A DNA stretch of 64,000 bases. It comes from Pararhizobium sp. A13. Its GTDB lineage: Bacteria; Pseudomonadota; Alphaproteobacteria; Rhizobiales; Rhizobiaceae. The notes below the pieces were generated by a model. It saw only the letters and a list, made by a program, of their open reading frames with translations, had not been told where the DNA came from and ran no database searches. Positions 17,415 to 26,803 of the stretch are shown in pieces (the stretch's first letter is position 1; every line of letters begins with the position of its first letter). A program made the position numbers and the translations under genes. Location: NCBI RefSeq assembly GCF_040126305.1, contig NZ_CP149510.1, forward strand, positions 3,359,001 through 3,423,000. Direction: 5' to 3'.

Positions 17415-18152
17415 ATGACTGACCAACGGGCATTCTTTGACCTGCTGGACATTATGGAAAACGAGAAACTCGTTGAAGCAAAACGGTTTTTCGCCCTGAT
17501 GCGCAGCACTTTCAGTATTGCAAATCTGCTTTACGTCGACGTTGAGATCTTAACGTCGGGATTCGTAGTACATAGACTACACCATACCTACAGCGCGAGC
17601 GCAGTCAGAACTTATATCGATGAAGGATTTCTCCGGATCGACCCGATCTTTCGGTCGGCCATGGGCAGCATCAGGCCGGTGGACTGGGCGACCGCCCGCA
17701 AACTTTACCCCGAAAACGAACCACTCTTTTCCGCGGCTGCCCATCATGGACTCGGCGTCAATGGCATCACGCTGCCGCTTGCCGCGCCGACGCGCCGGCT
17801 GGCTTTTCTAGCGATCCATGCCGATGTCCCGGCCGAGGAATGGCCGGCCTATAGACGCTGCCATCTGCGTGATTTCCAGCTGCTGGCCAATCTCTTTCAT
17901 GCCTCCCTCCTGGAGAACGAAAACAGGGTCGAGCTTTCGAACCACGACGCCGGGTCGCTCACCAATCGGGAGACCGAAGTGCTTGGCTGGGCCGCTGCCG
18001 GCAAAAGCTATTGGGAAATCGGCACCATCCTCGGCATCTCCGAACGCACCGTTCGCTTCTTCATGACCAATGCCCGGCGCAAGCTGAATGTCGTGTCCAA
18101 CGCACAGGCCGTCGCCCAGGCCGTCCGGCGCGATCTTATTCCGACCTTCTGA
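17415..18152 (+). CDS. sinR: LuxR-family acyl-homoserine-lactone-responsive regulator, SinR-like
   Basis: Quorum-sensing transcription factor of 245 aa, the same length as Sinorhizobium meliloti SinR. The N-terminal half is an autoinducer-binding domain: YIDEGFLRIDPIF holds the invariant Asp (D76) and PVDW the Trp (W91) that contact the AHL head group. The more upstream aromatic Trp is replaced, as in several rhizobial members. The C-terminal GerE helix-turn-helix is complete (SLTNRETEVLGWAAAGKSYW, EIGTILGISERTVRFFM). It lies between the malic enzyme and an AHL synthase gene, as I recall for S. meliloti sinR/sinI. It likely activates the downstream synthase through the dyad at 18269-18290. 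Confidence 0.9.
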   Translation: MTDQRAFFDLLDIMENEKLVEAKRFFALMRSTFSIANLLYVDVEILTSGFVVHRLHHTYSASAVRTYIDEGFLRIDPIFRSAMGSIRPVDWATARKLYPENEPLFSAAAHHGLGVNGITLPLAAPTRRLAFLAIHADVPAEEWPAYRRCHLRDFQLLANLFHASLLENENRVELSNHDAGSLTNRETEVLGWAAAGKSYWEIGTILGISERTVRFFMTNARRKLNVVSNAQAVAQAVRRDLIPTF

Positions 18153-18268
18153 CTTCACCGAAGCGGCCTCATCCAAGGCGCCTCCAACCCGTTTCCTGTC
18201 CCGCAATCGCCAGCTCAGTGCGTCCAAAGGGACGCACTGGATTTCATCACATATTGGCGTGCATTCGA

Positions 18269-18290
18269 AACCTGTCACTACCGACAGTTT
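18269..18290 (+). promoter_or_regulatory. Candidate lux-type box upstream of sinI
   Basis: A 22-bp imperfect dyad (16 of 22 positions symmetric) with core CTGTC ACTACC GACAG is centred 72 bases before the sinI start. LuxR-family boxes are dyads of about 20 bp ending in CTGT/ACAG-like arms and usually sit near -42 of the target promoter, which would put the sinI transcript start near 18320. Binding by SinR is inferred. Confidence 0.6.
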
Positions 18291-18351
18291 TGCCGATCGC
18301 CGATCACTGACAGCATTTGCTCCTCGCATTCGAGATCACAGGAGCAAAAAA

Positions 18352-18996
18352 ATGATCAGGATTTTCAACCGCAACAGCCGCAAACAGTATCCCCAGGATA
18401 TCGACGCCATGTTCAGGCTGCGCAAGCGCGTCTTCCACGATCTCCTGAAATGGGATGTGTCGGTACGCGGCGATTGGGAAATCGACCACTACGACGACGC
18501 CAATCCACTCTATGTGCTGTCCTACTCCGACCAGACCGGACGCCTGTGTGGCTCTCTGCGACTGCTTCCGACGCTTGGGCCCAACATGCTCGACGACACC
18601 TTCCCCATTCTGCTCGGGGGCAATCCGGAGGTTCGCGATGCATCGGTGTGGGAGTCGAGCCGTTTCTGCATCGATCCAGAGATTTCGCAGGATCGCGGCT
18701 CCAATCAGGTGACGATCGCCGCGGCGGAACTGATGTGCGGCGTCGGTGAACTCGGGCTGTCCTCCGGCCTCAGCCACATCGTCACCGTGACGGATGTCTT
18801 CCTCGAGCGGATGTTCCGCCGCATGGGTTGCCCCGGCGAGCGCATCGGCGAACCGCAGCACATCGGTTCGGTCTATGCGGTCGCCGTCGCCTGGGAAGTG
18901 ACGACCGAACTGCTGGAGACGATGAAAACTGTCGCTCAAATCGGCGGACCGGTCCTGGAAACGCCCATGTCGCTCGAAACCGCCCGCGCCGCCTAA
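18352..18996 (+). CDS. sinI: Acyl-homoserine-lactone synthase, SinI-like
   Basis: LuxI-family enzyme of 214 aa that makes N-acyl-homoserine lactone from S-adenosylmethionine and acyl-ACP. All invariant residues are present at near-canonical positions: R24, F28, W34, D45, D48, R70, E101 and R104 (FRLRKRVF, EIDHYD, GSLRLLP, WESSRFCID). The C-terminal acyl-binding part is also intact. AGGAG seven bases before ATG 18352 sets the start. It lies about 200 bases downstream of sinR in the same direction. S. meliloti SinI makes long-chain AHLs (C12-C18); whether this one does cannot be told from sequence alone. Confidence 0.94.
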   Translation: MIRIFNRNSRKQYPQDIDAMFRLRKRVFHDLLKWDVSVRGDWEIDHYDDANPLYVLSYSDQTGRLCGSLRLLPTLGPNMLDDTFPILLGGNPEVRDASVWESSRFCIDPEISQDRGSNQVTIAAAELMCGVGELGLSSGLSHIVTVTDVFLERMFRRMGCPGERIGEPQHIGSVYAVAVAWEVTTELLETMKTVAQIGGPVLETPMSLETARAA

Positions 18997-19187
18997 CGTC
19001 GGCTTCCGGAGGGCCGCGACCGCGGCTCTCCGGCCACATCGGCGGAATTTCCCGGGCTCGCGTTAACGCTGGCAAGCGGACTGCGTTGCGCCTCTTTCGA
19101 ATGGCGGTATGATAGGCAATGGCTTGGAGCGCGGCAATAATCCGCCGCGCCCGATAGAGTGCCGGTTCGCTCAGACGAGAGAAAACA

Positions 19188-20255
19188 GTGATTTTCCGTT
19201 CGGTTCGCTTCGCGGCGCTTATCGCTCCGCTTCTCATGGCTATGACGGCCACCGCCGACGCCTCGACGGTGTGCGAACGGCTGAATGCGCGCCTGTCGAA
19301 CCTGCCGAAGATCGTCGCCTCAAATGCTAATCTGCGCGACTACACCGGTGCAATCGCCCGGCAGAACCTTGATCTGCGCAAGGCGCGCAGCGACCGGCGG
19401 CGTCTGGGGTGCAGTTCCGGCAGCGTGATCATTGTCGGCGATCCGAACGAGGAGACCTGCGAGGCCCTCGACAGCAAAATCTCACAGATGGAAATCAAAC
19501 TCGAAACGCTGAAGGCCCGCCGCGAATATCTGGTGACCGGCGGCGACAGCGAAATCAGCCGCCGGCGGATCCTTACCGCGCTCTATGTCAATCGGTGCTT
19601 CGAAGAACAGGATGAAACGCTGGCCGAAGCCGAAGAGCCGGAAACGCACCGCAACATCCTGAGGGATCTGCCGCCGATCAGCGAAGGTGACCCGGCCTTG
19701 CGCGGCGGTGCCGACGTATCGGATTTCACCCGGCCGGGCGCTGACGACGGCGGCCTGCGCACGTTGTGCGTTCGCACCTGCGACGGCGCCTTCTTCCCGA
19801 TCTCGTCCGGCGCCACCCCCGCCGATTTCCAGCGCGATGCAGAGACTTGCCAACGCCGATGCCCGGGTGCGGAAACGGCACTCTATTACCATGCGCTTGC
19901 GACCGAAGAGACCGATCAGATGATCTCGGCCTCCACAGGCGAGCCCTATCTCGAACTGCCCACGGCCTTCGCCTACAAGACCCGTGACCGCAGCCAGCCC
20001 GGCCAATGCGGTTGTGCGCCTGCCCGGCAGACCGCCACGAACCAGAGTGTGCCGGACGACGGCAGCGGCATTCTTGAGATCAGGCCGCGCAAGGCTGACA
20101 AGACGGCAGCAAAGGCTGCCATCGCAGACCGTCCCTACGATCCGCAGAACAGCAAAGTGCGCGTTGTCGGGCCGAGCTTCCTGCCCTCCCACAAATCGTC
20201 GATCGACCTGAAACACCCGACCGGCCCCGGATACCAGCCGCAGCAGACCAACTGA
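19188..20255 (+). CDS. DUF2865-domain exported protein
   Basis: Exported protein of 355 aa, function unknown. A Sec signal peptide (RFAALIAPLLMAMTATADAS) is followed by a helical region with probable coiled coil (residues about 80-135), and then the DUF2865 signature LCVRTCDGAFFPISSGATP, FQRDAETCQRRCPG and LYYH, with multiple cysteines that should form disulphides in the periplasm. DUF2865 proteins are common in Rhizobiales and often sit in the envelope. The start is GTG 19188 with GAGAG nine bases upstream; no ATG in frame fits the signal peptide. It stands alone between sinI and convergent bluB. Confidence 0.85.
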   Translation: MIFRSVRFAALIAPLLMAMTATADASTVCERLNARLSNLPKIVASNANLRDYTGAIARQNLDLRKARSDRRRLGCSSGSVIIVGDPNEETCEALDSKISQMEIKLETLKARREYLVTGGDSEISRRRILTALYVNRCFEEQDETLAEAEEPETHRNILRDLPPISEGDPALRGGADVSDFTRPGADDGGLRTLCVRTCDGAFFPISSGATPADFQRDAETCQRRCPGAETALYYHALATEETDQMISASTGEPYLELPTAFAYKTRDRSQPGQCGCAPARQTATNQSVPDDGSGILEIRPRKADKTAAKAAIADRPYDPQNSKVRVVGPSFLPSHKSSIDLKHPTGPGYQPQQTN

Positions 20256-20264
20256 TTAGAGCCT

Positions 20265-21217
<953 letters not shown>

Positions 21218-21254
21218 CAGCGGGCCGCCGAATGCAAGCGGCCCAACGTTCTCC

Positions 21255-22076
21255 TCACAGGGCGGCAACCGGATGTGGTGAACCGTCATAAGCGCCCCAG
21301 ATCGACTGATCGAAGCAGATCACCGAGCCGGTTATCAGGCCGGATTCGGCCGACGACAGATAGGCACAGGCCCGCGCCACCTCGGCCGGATCGACAAGAC
21401 GACCGAAAGGCTGGCTTGCAGCCGCCTTCTCCAGCCAGTCGTTGGCAGCGCCATGAAACTCGCGCTGGATGCGATCCTCACCTTCCGACGCCATCCACCC
21501 GATGTTGAGCCCGTTGACGCGGATGCGGTTGCGCAACACCGCATAAGCGGTGTTCTTGGTCAGTGTTTCCAGCGCGCCCTTGGAGGCGCAATAGGCGGAG
21601 ATGAACGGCTGCCCGGCCTTGGCCGACATCGAGCCGATATTGACGATCGTCCCCTCTGTCTTTTCCCGGCGCATCACCTTGATCGCCTCCTGCATCAGGA
21701 AGAACGGCGCGCGCACGTTGACGGCGAACATGCGGTCGAACAATTCCGGGGTTGTATCGAGGATGGTGCCGCGATCGGTAATCGCAGCCGCATTCACCAG
21801 CGCATCAACGCGGCCAAACTGCGTATCGCAGGCAGCGACGACCTTGCGTGCGTCCTTCACCTCTCCGAGATCGGCCTGTACATACACCACCTTGGTACCC
21901 GCAGCCCTACCGATCTCGGCCGCCTTGGCCTCGCCTTTTGCGGCATTGCGGCCACAGATGACGATGCCAGCGGCGCCCCGTTCGGCAAACAGCGCCGCGA
22001 TCGTCGCTCCCAACCCTTGGGTACCGCCGGTCACAATCGCGATCTTGCCGTCAAGGCGGCCATAGTCGTTGCTCAT
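21255..22076 (-). CDS. Short-chain dehydrogenase/reductase (SDR)
   Basis: NAD(P)-dependent oxidoreductase of 273 aa, classical SDR. Visible are the cofactor motif TGGTQGLG, the DALVNAAAITD block corresponding to NNAG, the catalytic Ser in IVNIGSMSAKAG, and YCASKGALE (YxxxK). ICGRNAAKG after the second strand suggests NADP(H) preference. GGAGGAA six bases before ATG 22076 sets the start. It follows the phytanoyl-CoA-dioxygenase-like gene on the same strand, so the two probably oxidise the same substrate in sequence; that substrate is unknown. Confidence 0.88.
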   Translation of the reverse strand: MSNDYGRLDGKIAIVTGGTQGLGATIAALFAERGAAGIVICGRNAAKGEAKAAEIGRAAGTKVVYVQADLGEVKDARKVVAACDTQFGRVDALVNAAAITDRGTILDTTPELFDRMFAVNVRAPFFLMQEAIKVMRREKTEGTIVNIGSMSAKAGQPFISAYCASKGALETLTKNTAYAVLRNRIRVNGLNIGWMASEGEDRIQREFHGAANDWLEKAAASQPFGRLVDPAEVARACAYLSSAESGLITGSVICFDQSIWGAYDGSPHPVAAL

Positions 22077-22112
22077 TCCGTTTCCTCCGTTTTGAAATGG
22101 CGATGATGCAGA

Positions 22113-22143
22113 AAACTTCCGTCCGGAAACCGGACGGAAGTTT
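22113..22143 (-). terminator. Strong hairpin between the dioxygenase and SDR genes
   Basis: A perfect 14-bp inverted repeat (22113-22126 and 22130-22143) around a 3-base loop lies in the 88-base gap between the two same-strand genes. On the minus strand it is followed by TTTT, so it may partly terminate transcription or protect the upstream message, giving lower SDR expression. Confidence 0.65.
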
Positions 22144-22164
22144 GACATGCCGGGTGCGCCGGCG

Positions 22165-23358
22165 TCAGCTCAGTTTCTTCTCCGCCTGTGCCGCAAGCGC
22201 GCCAGCGAAGGCCGCCGCCTCCCACCCGCCGGCCAGCGCCTCATGCATCAACTGCGCCTGCGTCTTCGGCGCCAGTCCGCCGAGCGGCGGATCGCGGTCC
22301 AGATTGGTCGGGAAGGAATAACCTTCCGCGCAGGACGCGATCGCGTTGGCCGCCTGCGCGTCAGATAGCCGTCCATCGGCCAGCATGGCTTTCAGGGCCG
22401 GATAGAGCGTTGCACTCATCCGCTCGCGGTTGACCGTCTCCATCGCCCGACCGAAGGCGGACGAAACCTGCAGCAGATTGGCGACACGCTTGATGTCGGC
22501 CGAACGATTGGTGCCGGCAGCGTGGAAAAGCGCCGGATTAAAGAACACCAGATCGCCCTTGGACAGCGGCAGTTGCACGTGGTTCTTATCGAAATAGTCG
22601 CCAAACTCCTGTCGTTTCAGGGCCAGATAACCCGGCACATAGGTCTGGCTGTAGGGCATGAACAGCGTCGGACCGCTTTCGAGCGGCATATCGCAATGGG
22701 CAACCGCCCCCTGCAAGGTGAGCACCGGCGACAGCCGATGCACATGGGCAGGAAACTGCTCGATCACGGCCGATGTCTGGAAGCCGAGATGGTAGTCTCG
22801 ATGCGCCGATTGCGCCGCACCACCCGGATTGACCCGGTTGACCTGCGCCGTCATCTGGTAGCTCGGCCCGAGCCAGGCTTCGCTGACCAGCGCGATCAGC
22901 GTGTTGCCGTAATAGGCCGCGAAATTCTCCGGATCCTTGAGGCAGTGCTTTTCCAGCGAATTCCAGATCCGGTCATTGGCGCCGGGCTTGGCAAAATGGT
23001 CGCCGCCTCCGGTATTGGTGCGATGCTGCTCTTTGATGATCTCGTCGAAGACACCGCTTGCCGTATCGATGACGCCCGTATCCTCGAAAGCCTGCTTCAG
23101 GACGATGACGCCCGGGCCCATCGCGAAGGCCTCACAGATCTCCGCGAGCACCGCGCGACGTCCATCGTCTGTTTCGGCCGCCTTCAGAACACTGGCGCCG
23201 TCATAGATCAGCACATTTTTCTCGACGCTTGCCGCATGCTGATAGTCGCTGAGCAGCGTCCTCCGCTCCACCTCGCGTCGGAAATCCTCCAGATCGCAGG
23301 CCGCTTCCGTTAGCCAGACCCGATCGGCGCGCTGCCTCAGAGCATTGTCGGTCTTCAT
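22165..23358 (-). CDS. Phytanoyl-CoA dioxygenase (PhyH) family protein
   Basis: Predicted Fe(II)/2-oxoglutarate-dependent oxygenase of 397 aa. The facial triad is readable as H186-x-D188 (SAHRDYHLG) and H279 (FFNPALFHAAGTNRS), with R285 or R291 available for 2-oxoglutarate. PhyH-family enzymes hydroxylate small hydrophobic, amino acid or polyol substrates; the true substrate is unknown. GGGAGGA precedes ATG 23358. It heads a probable operon with the SDR and is divergent from a LacI-family regulator, an arrangement typical of a small inducible catabolic unit, although no dedicated transporter is adjacent. Confidence 0.87.
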   Translation of the reverse strand: MKTDNALRQRADRVWLTEAACDLEDFRREVERRTLLSDYQHAASVEKNVLIYDGASVLKAAETDDGRRAVLAEICEAFAMGPGVIVLKQAFEDTGVIDTASGVFDEIIKEQHRTNTGGGDHFAKPGANDRIWNSLEKHCLKDPENFAAYYGNTLIALVSEAWLGPSYQMTAQVNRVNPGGAAQSAHRDYHLGFQTSAVIEQFPAHVHRLSPVLTLQGAVAHCDMPLESGPTLFMPYSQTYVPGYLALKRQEFGDYFDKNHVQLPLSKGDLVFFNPALFHAAGTNRSADIKRVANLLQVSSAFGRAMETVNRERMSATLYPALKAMLADGRLSDAQAANAIASCAEGYSFPTNLDRDPPLGGLAPKTQAQLMHEALAGGWEAAAFAGALAAQAEKKLS

Positions 23359-23462
23359 CCTTTTTTCCTCCCACTTGGTGCCGTTCGATGGCCCGACTAT
23401 ACGTGGTGGAAAAACCTGATATAGAGCAGAAATCCATCAAAACACCATCAGAGCAAGACCAA

Positions 23463-24491
23463 ATGGCGCATGAGTTTCTGGTCAAGGACATTGCCTTCCA
23501 GGCAGGCCTCAGCACCGCGACCGTCGATCGGGTGCTCAACGGTCGGCAAGGCGTGCGCAAGCAGACCGAAATGCGCGTGCGTGCCGCCATCCGGGAACTG
23601 GAAAAGCAGCAGGCCGGCATGGAGGTTCAGGGGCGGAAATTCGGCATCGACATCGTCATGGAAGCGCCGGAGCGATTTACCAACGCGGTCCGTGACGCCT
23701 TCGAAAGCGAGAGCCTCACCTTCCTGCCGACGATCTTCCGGTCCCGTTTCCATTTTGCCGAGACGGTGCGGCCGCACGAGATCGTCCAGCTACTCGACCG
23801 CATTCGCCTGCGAGGCACCGACGGCATCGTGCTGAAAGCGCCCGACGTTCCCGATATCAGCGCCGCCGTCGTCCGGCTCGAACAGTCCGGCATTCCCGTC
23901 GTGACGCTGGTCACCGACCTGCCGAACGCGCCGCGCACCGCCTATGCCGGGGCGGACAATAGGGCCGCCGGAGAGACCGCCGCCTATCTGATCGGCGAGC
24001 GGTTCGCTGGAAGTCCGGCAACCGTGCTGGTGACGCTGTCGAGCAGCCGGTTCCGGGGCGAAGAGGAGCGGGAGATCGGTTTCCGCCGAACCTTGCGCGA
24101 CCGCTACCCGTCGATCGGGATCGTGGAGGTCAGCGAAGGGCTTGGCCGCGACGAAGCAACCGGCGCACTCGCGGCAGAGGCCCTGTCCGCCAATCCGGGC
24201 ATCAACGCCGTCTATTCGATCGGCGGCGGCAACCGGGCGGTGCTTGCCGCTATTGCTGAGGCCGCCAGGCCCTGCACCATTTTCGTCGCGCATGATCTCG
24301 ATGCCGACAATCTCGATCTGCTGCGCAGCGGACAAATCCACTTCATTCTGCATCATGATCTGAAAGCCGATGTCCGCACGGCCTTCCGCGCGATCATGAA
24401 CCGTCGCGGGGCCTTGGCCAATTCGAAAGGAACGCACCTCTCGGCTGTGGAAGTCATCACGCCCTACAACATACCGGCATGGGTGCGTTAG
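23463..24491 (+). CDS. LacI-family transcriptional regulator
   Basis: DNA-binding regulator of about 342 aa. The N-terminal LacI helix-turn-helix is clear (FLVKDIAFQAGLSTATVDRV, LNGRQGVRKQTEMRV), followed by a periplasmic-binding-protein-like sensor domain (GTDGIVLKAPD, GIPVVTLVTDLPNA, YAGADNRAAGETAAYLI, AVYSIGGGNRAVLAAI). It probably senses a sugar, polyol or similar small molecule and controls the divergent dioxygenase/SDR genes; about 100 bases separate them. ATG 23463 is used because the HTH starts right after it; the frame is open upstream to 23388. Its stop abuts the convergent diguanylate cyclase stop. Confidence 0.88.
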   Translation: MAHEFLVKDIAFQAGLSTATVDRVLNGRQGVRKQTEMRVRAAIRELEKQQAGMEVQGRKFGIDIVMEAPERFTNAVRDAFESESLTFLPTIFRSRFHFAETVRPHEIVQLLDRIRLRGTDGIVLKAPDVPDISAAVVRLEQSGIPVVTLVTDLPNAPRTAYAGADNRAAGETAAYLIGERFAGSPATVLVTLSSSRFRGEEEREIGFRRTLRDRYPSIGIVEVSEGLGRDEATGALAAEALSANPGINAVYSIGGGNRAVLAAIAEAARPCTIFVAHDLDADNLDLLRSGQIHFILHHDLKADVRTAFRAIMNRRGALANSKGTHLSAVEVITPYNIPAWVR

Positions 24492-25820
24492 TCAGGCGGC
24501 CTGTCCGGCTTCGGGAGCACGCTGCACGTCGAGGAGGTCATCGGCCGTTTGGACGCGATTGCGGCCACGGCTCTTGGCGAGATAGAGCGCCTGATCGGCG
24601 AGCGGCACGAGCTCGCGGGCAATGCGGCCGTGGTCGGGCGCGAAGGCGACGCCGATGCTGCTGCCGACGCGCAGCAACTGCCCCTCGAACGGCACCGGCA
24701 CCTGCGCCTCGACAATCAGCGTATTGGCAAGTGCGATGACCTGATCGCGCGCCATGGTATGGTCGAGAATGACGGTAAATTCGTCCCCACCGAGGCGGGC
24801 GACGACACCGTTGTCCGCGACACGGGCCGCAAAGCGGGACGCAAGCGTCTTCAACACGGCATCACCGGCCGGATGCCCGTAGCCATCATTGACCGCCTTG
24901 AACTTGTCGAGATCGATGCAGAGCAGCGAGAACGACCGCTCCTTCACCCGGGCAAGCGACGTCTCAAGAACATCGTCGAAACCGCTGCGGTTCAGAAGCC
25001 CGGTCAGGCGATCATGTTTGGCGAGATGGCGGTTTTCCGCCTCGCTCGTCTGCAGCGCCGAGAACACCGCACCGAACCGGACTGCGATGAAAGCCATGAC
25101 CAAAGCGCCGGACATGGCAATGACGATGACGCTCGGAAGCGTTTCGGACCGAACGAAACTGCCCGGCGCACGCGGCGTCCAGGCAGCGACCATGCAGGCC
25201 GGCTGCGAGCAATCGCTGACGGCCACATGGATGGAGCCTTCCGGCACCTGGCGCAACGGCGCAAAGGCAAGGCTGGAGATGCCGAGCCGGTCTTCCATGT
25301 CGGTGATCATCCGGTCGCTGAAGGGCTTTACCGTGACCATGAACACCGGGTTGCGGCGAGCCATCGGAATTTCCGCCGTTTTCGGTACCACGGCCTGCAC
25401 GACAACGATGCTCATGCTGCCATCGATCATCCTCAAGTCGGCAGCATGGATGTTCGGGACCGGGGCCGTCAGCTCATCCGGGTGGGCCTTGGTAGACTGC
25501 AGCACCCAGCCTCCGCCCTTGGCCACCAATGCCGCTTCATAGAGGTCATTCGCCTTCTCGAGCAGATCAACGGCCCATTTCAGGGTGCGGGAACCACTTT
25601 GAGGAACGACCTTCTCACCGTTTTCGACCGCCAGCAGCGTGCGCTCACTGGCATCGGCAAAAATCATCCAGGAGAATCCGAAATCCTTCCACAGCCAGTC
25701 CGTAAGCTCCTGCTTGACGAAGGCACCGGTAAAGCCCTGCCCTTCAAGCTGCGCAAAGCTTTTGTCCCAGAAGGAAAACTGCGCCTGATACTGCACCACC
25801 GCGTCGATCTGGTGCTGCAT
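24492..25820 (-). CDS. Membrane sensor diguanylate cyclase (GGDEF), 5' end probably frameshifted
   Basis: Makes cyclic-di-GMP from two GTP. The open frame of 442 aa has a periplasmic sensor region (residues 1-205), a membrane segment (SVIVIAMSGALVMAFIAVRF) and a GGDEF domain (HDRLTGLLNRSGFDDVL ... VVARLGGDEFTVILD) with an intact active site. The RxxD inhibitory site is not at its usual place. The expected first membrane helix is encoded just upstream in the same frame (KLPLLIVASLAFVLDRSV, about 25830-25925) but without a start codon and behind a TAA; a TTG with LRKRN lies one frame away. This looks like a one-base loss near 25925-25932. From ATG 25820 the protein would lack its N-terminal anchor. 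Confidence 0.8.
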   Translation of the reverse strand: MQHQIDAVVQYQAQFSFWDKSFAQLEGQGFTGAFVKQELTDWLWKDFGFSWMIFADASERTLLAVENGEKVVPQSGSRTLKWAVDLLEKANDLYEAALVAKGGGWVLQSTKAHPDELTAPVPNIHAADLRMIDGSMSIVVVQAVVPKTAEIPMARRNPVFMVTVKPFSDRMITDMEDRLGISSLAFAPLRQVPEGSIHVAVSDCSQPACMVAAWTPRAPGSFVRSETLPSVIVIAMSGALVMAFIAVRFGAVFSALQTSEAENRHLAKHDRLTGLLNRSGFDDVLETSLARVKERSFSLLCIDLDKFKAVNDGYGHPAGDAVLKTLASRFAARVADNGVVARLGGDEFTVILDHTMARDQVIALANTLIVEAQVPVPFEGQLLRVGSSIGVAFAPDHGRIARELVPLADQALYLAKSRGRNRVQTADDLLDVQRAPEAGQAA

Positions 25821-25971
25821 CTCGCTTTCGATGAGTTTGCGTTCGGCGGTAAGGCCGAACCGGTCGGCCTCGGTGACGGAGCGGTCGAGGACGAAGGCAA
25901 GGCTGGCGACAATCAGCAGCGGAAGTTTCGTTTACGCAAGCTGGTTGGAAATCCGTTAATTGCGGCAGCCC

Positions 25972-26721
25972 CTATCGTGCGGAAATGACTGCAATCCTGG
26001 GCTTCACGCGGACGAACATCCCTTTTTCACGCTGCTGCAAATCGAGTGACGCATCCTGACGAAGAAGCTTTGTCAAAGTGGCAGAACCATAAGACTTCGT
26101 CGTGAAGTTGGGAGCAACCACACGCAAAGCCTTTCCCAAACTAGCAATTGAGACCCATCCATTGTCCGTTTCGGCATCAAATGTTTTGATTGCCGCGCTT
26201 ACAAGTGACAGCACGCCCTGCGGTTTTGCGGGTTTCCCCGTGGGTTTCGCTTGAGGTTTCGCCGTTGCGGCAACGGGCACCGGAACAAGGGAGGATTGAC
26301 CAACGACATGAAAGGCGTCGCAGCTTTGGCGAAACGATGTGGATGCCTGCTTGCTGCCAATGCCGATAACGACCTTCCCTCCGCCGCGCAGATGCATTGC
26401 AAGCGGTGTGAAATCACCGTCCGAGGAGACAAGACAGAAAACATCGGCCTTGTTGGCAAACATCAGCTCCACCGCATCGATCGTCATGCGCATGTCGCTG
26501 AAATTCTTGCTTTTGCACGGGCTCGAAACCTGAATGGTGTCAACGGCATGGGGCGCTGCCGCTGCAAGCCAGCCAGCCCCTCTCCCGTGGGCAAAATCGC
26601 CGTAGGCGCGGCGCGTCACCGTCGCTCCATAGGCGCCTGCTTCCCGCAGGACGTGGCTGGCGAAATCTCCCGGAACATTTTCCGCATCGATCAGTACGGC
26701 CACTCGGTTATGAATGGGCAT
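25972..26721 (-). CDS. NYN-domain protein with C-terminal OST-HTH/LOTUS domain
   Basis: Predicted PIN-like ribonuclease of the LabA/DUF88 group, 249 aa. The NYN domain carries the acidic residues expected for metal binding: VLIDAENVPGDF at the start, DMRMTIDAVELMF in the middle and FCLVSSDGDFTPL. A Pro/Lys-rich linker (residues about 155-172) leads to a domain LVSAAIKTFDAETDNGWVSI ... TKLLRQDASLDL that matches the OST-HTH/LOTUS fold, an RNA or G-quadruplex binding module. The pairing suggests RNA cleavage or turnover; targets unknown. ATG 26721 is preceded by GGGGAACGGGAA. It stands alone, with no toxin-antitoxin partner evident. Confidence 0.8.
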   Translation of the reverse strand: MPIHNRVAVLIDAENVPGDFASHVLREAGAYGATVTRRAYGDFAHGRGAGWLAAAAPHAVDTIQVSSPCKSKNFSDMRMTIDAVELMFANKADVFCLVSSDGDFTPLAMHLRGGGKVVIGIGSKQASTSFRQSCDAFHVVGQSSLVPVPVAATAKPQAKPTGKPAKPQGVLSLVSAAIKTFDAETDNGWVSIASLGKALRVVAPNFTTKSYGSATLTKLLRQDASLDLQQREKGMFVRVKPRIAVISAR

Positions 26722-26803
26722 TTCCCGTTCCCCTGTTTTAGAAAACAATAGGAAAAGGAATAATTGCGCACAAGACCAAGACACAACCACCGAAAGGCGT
26801 ATT

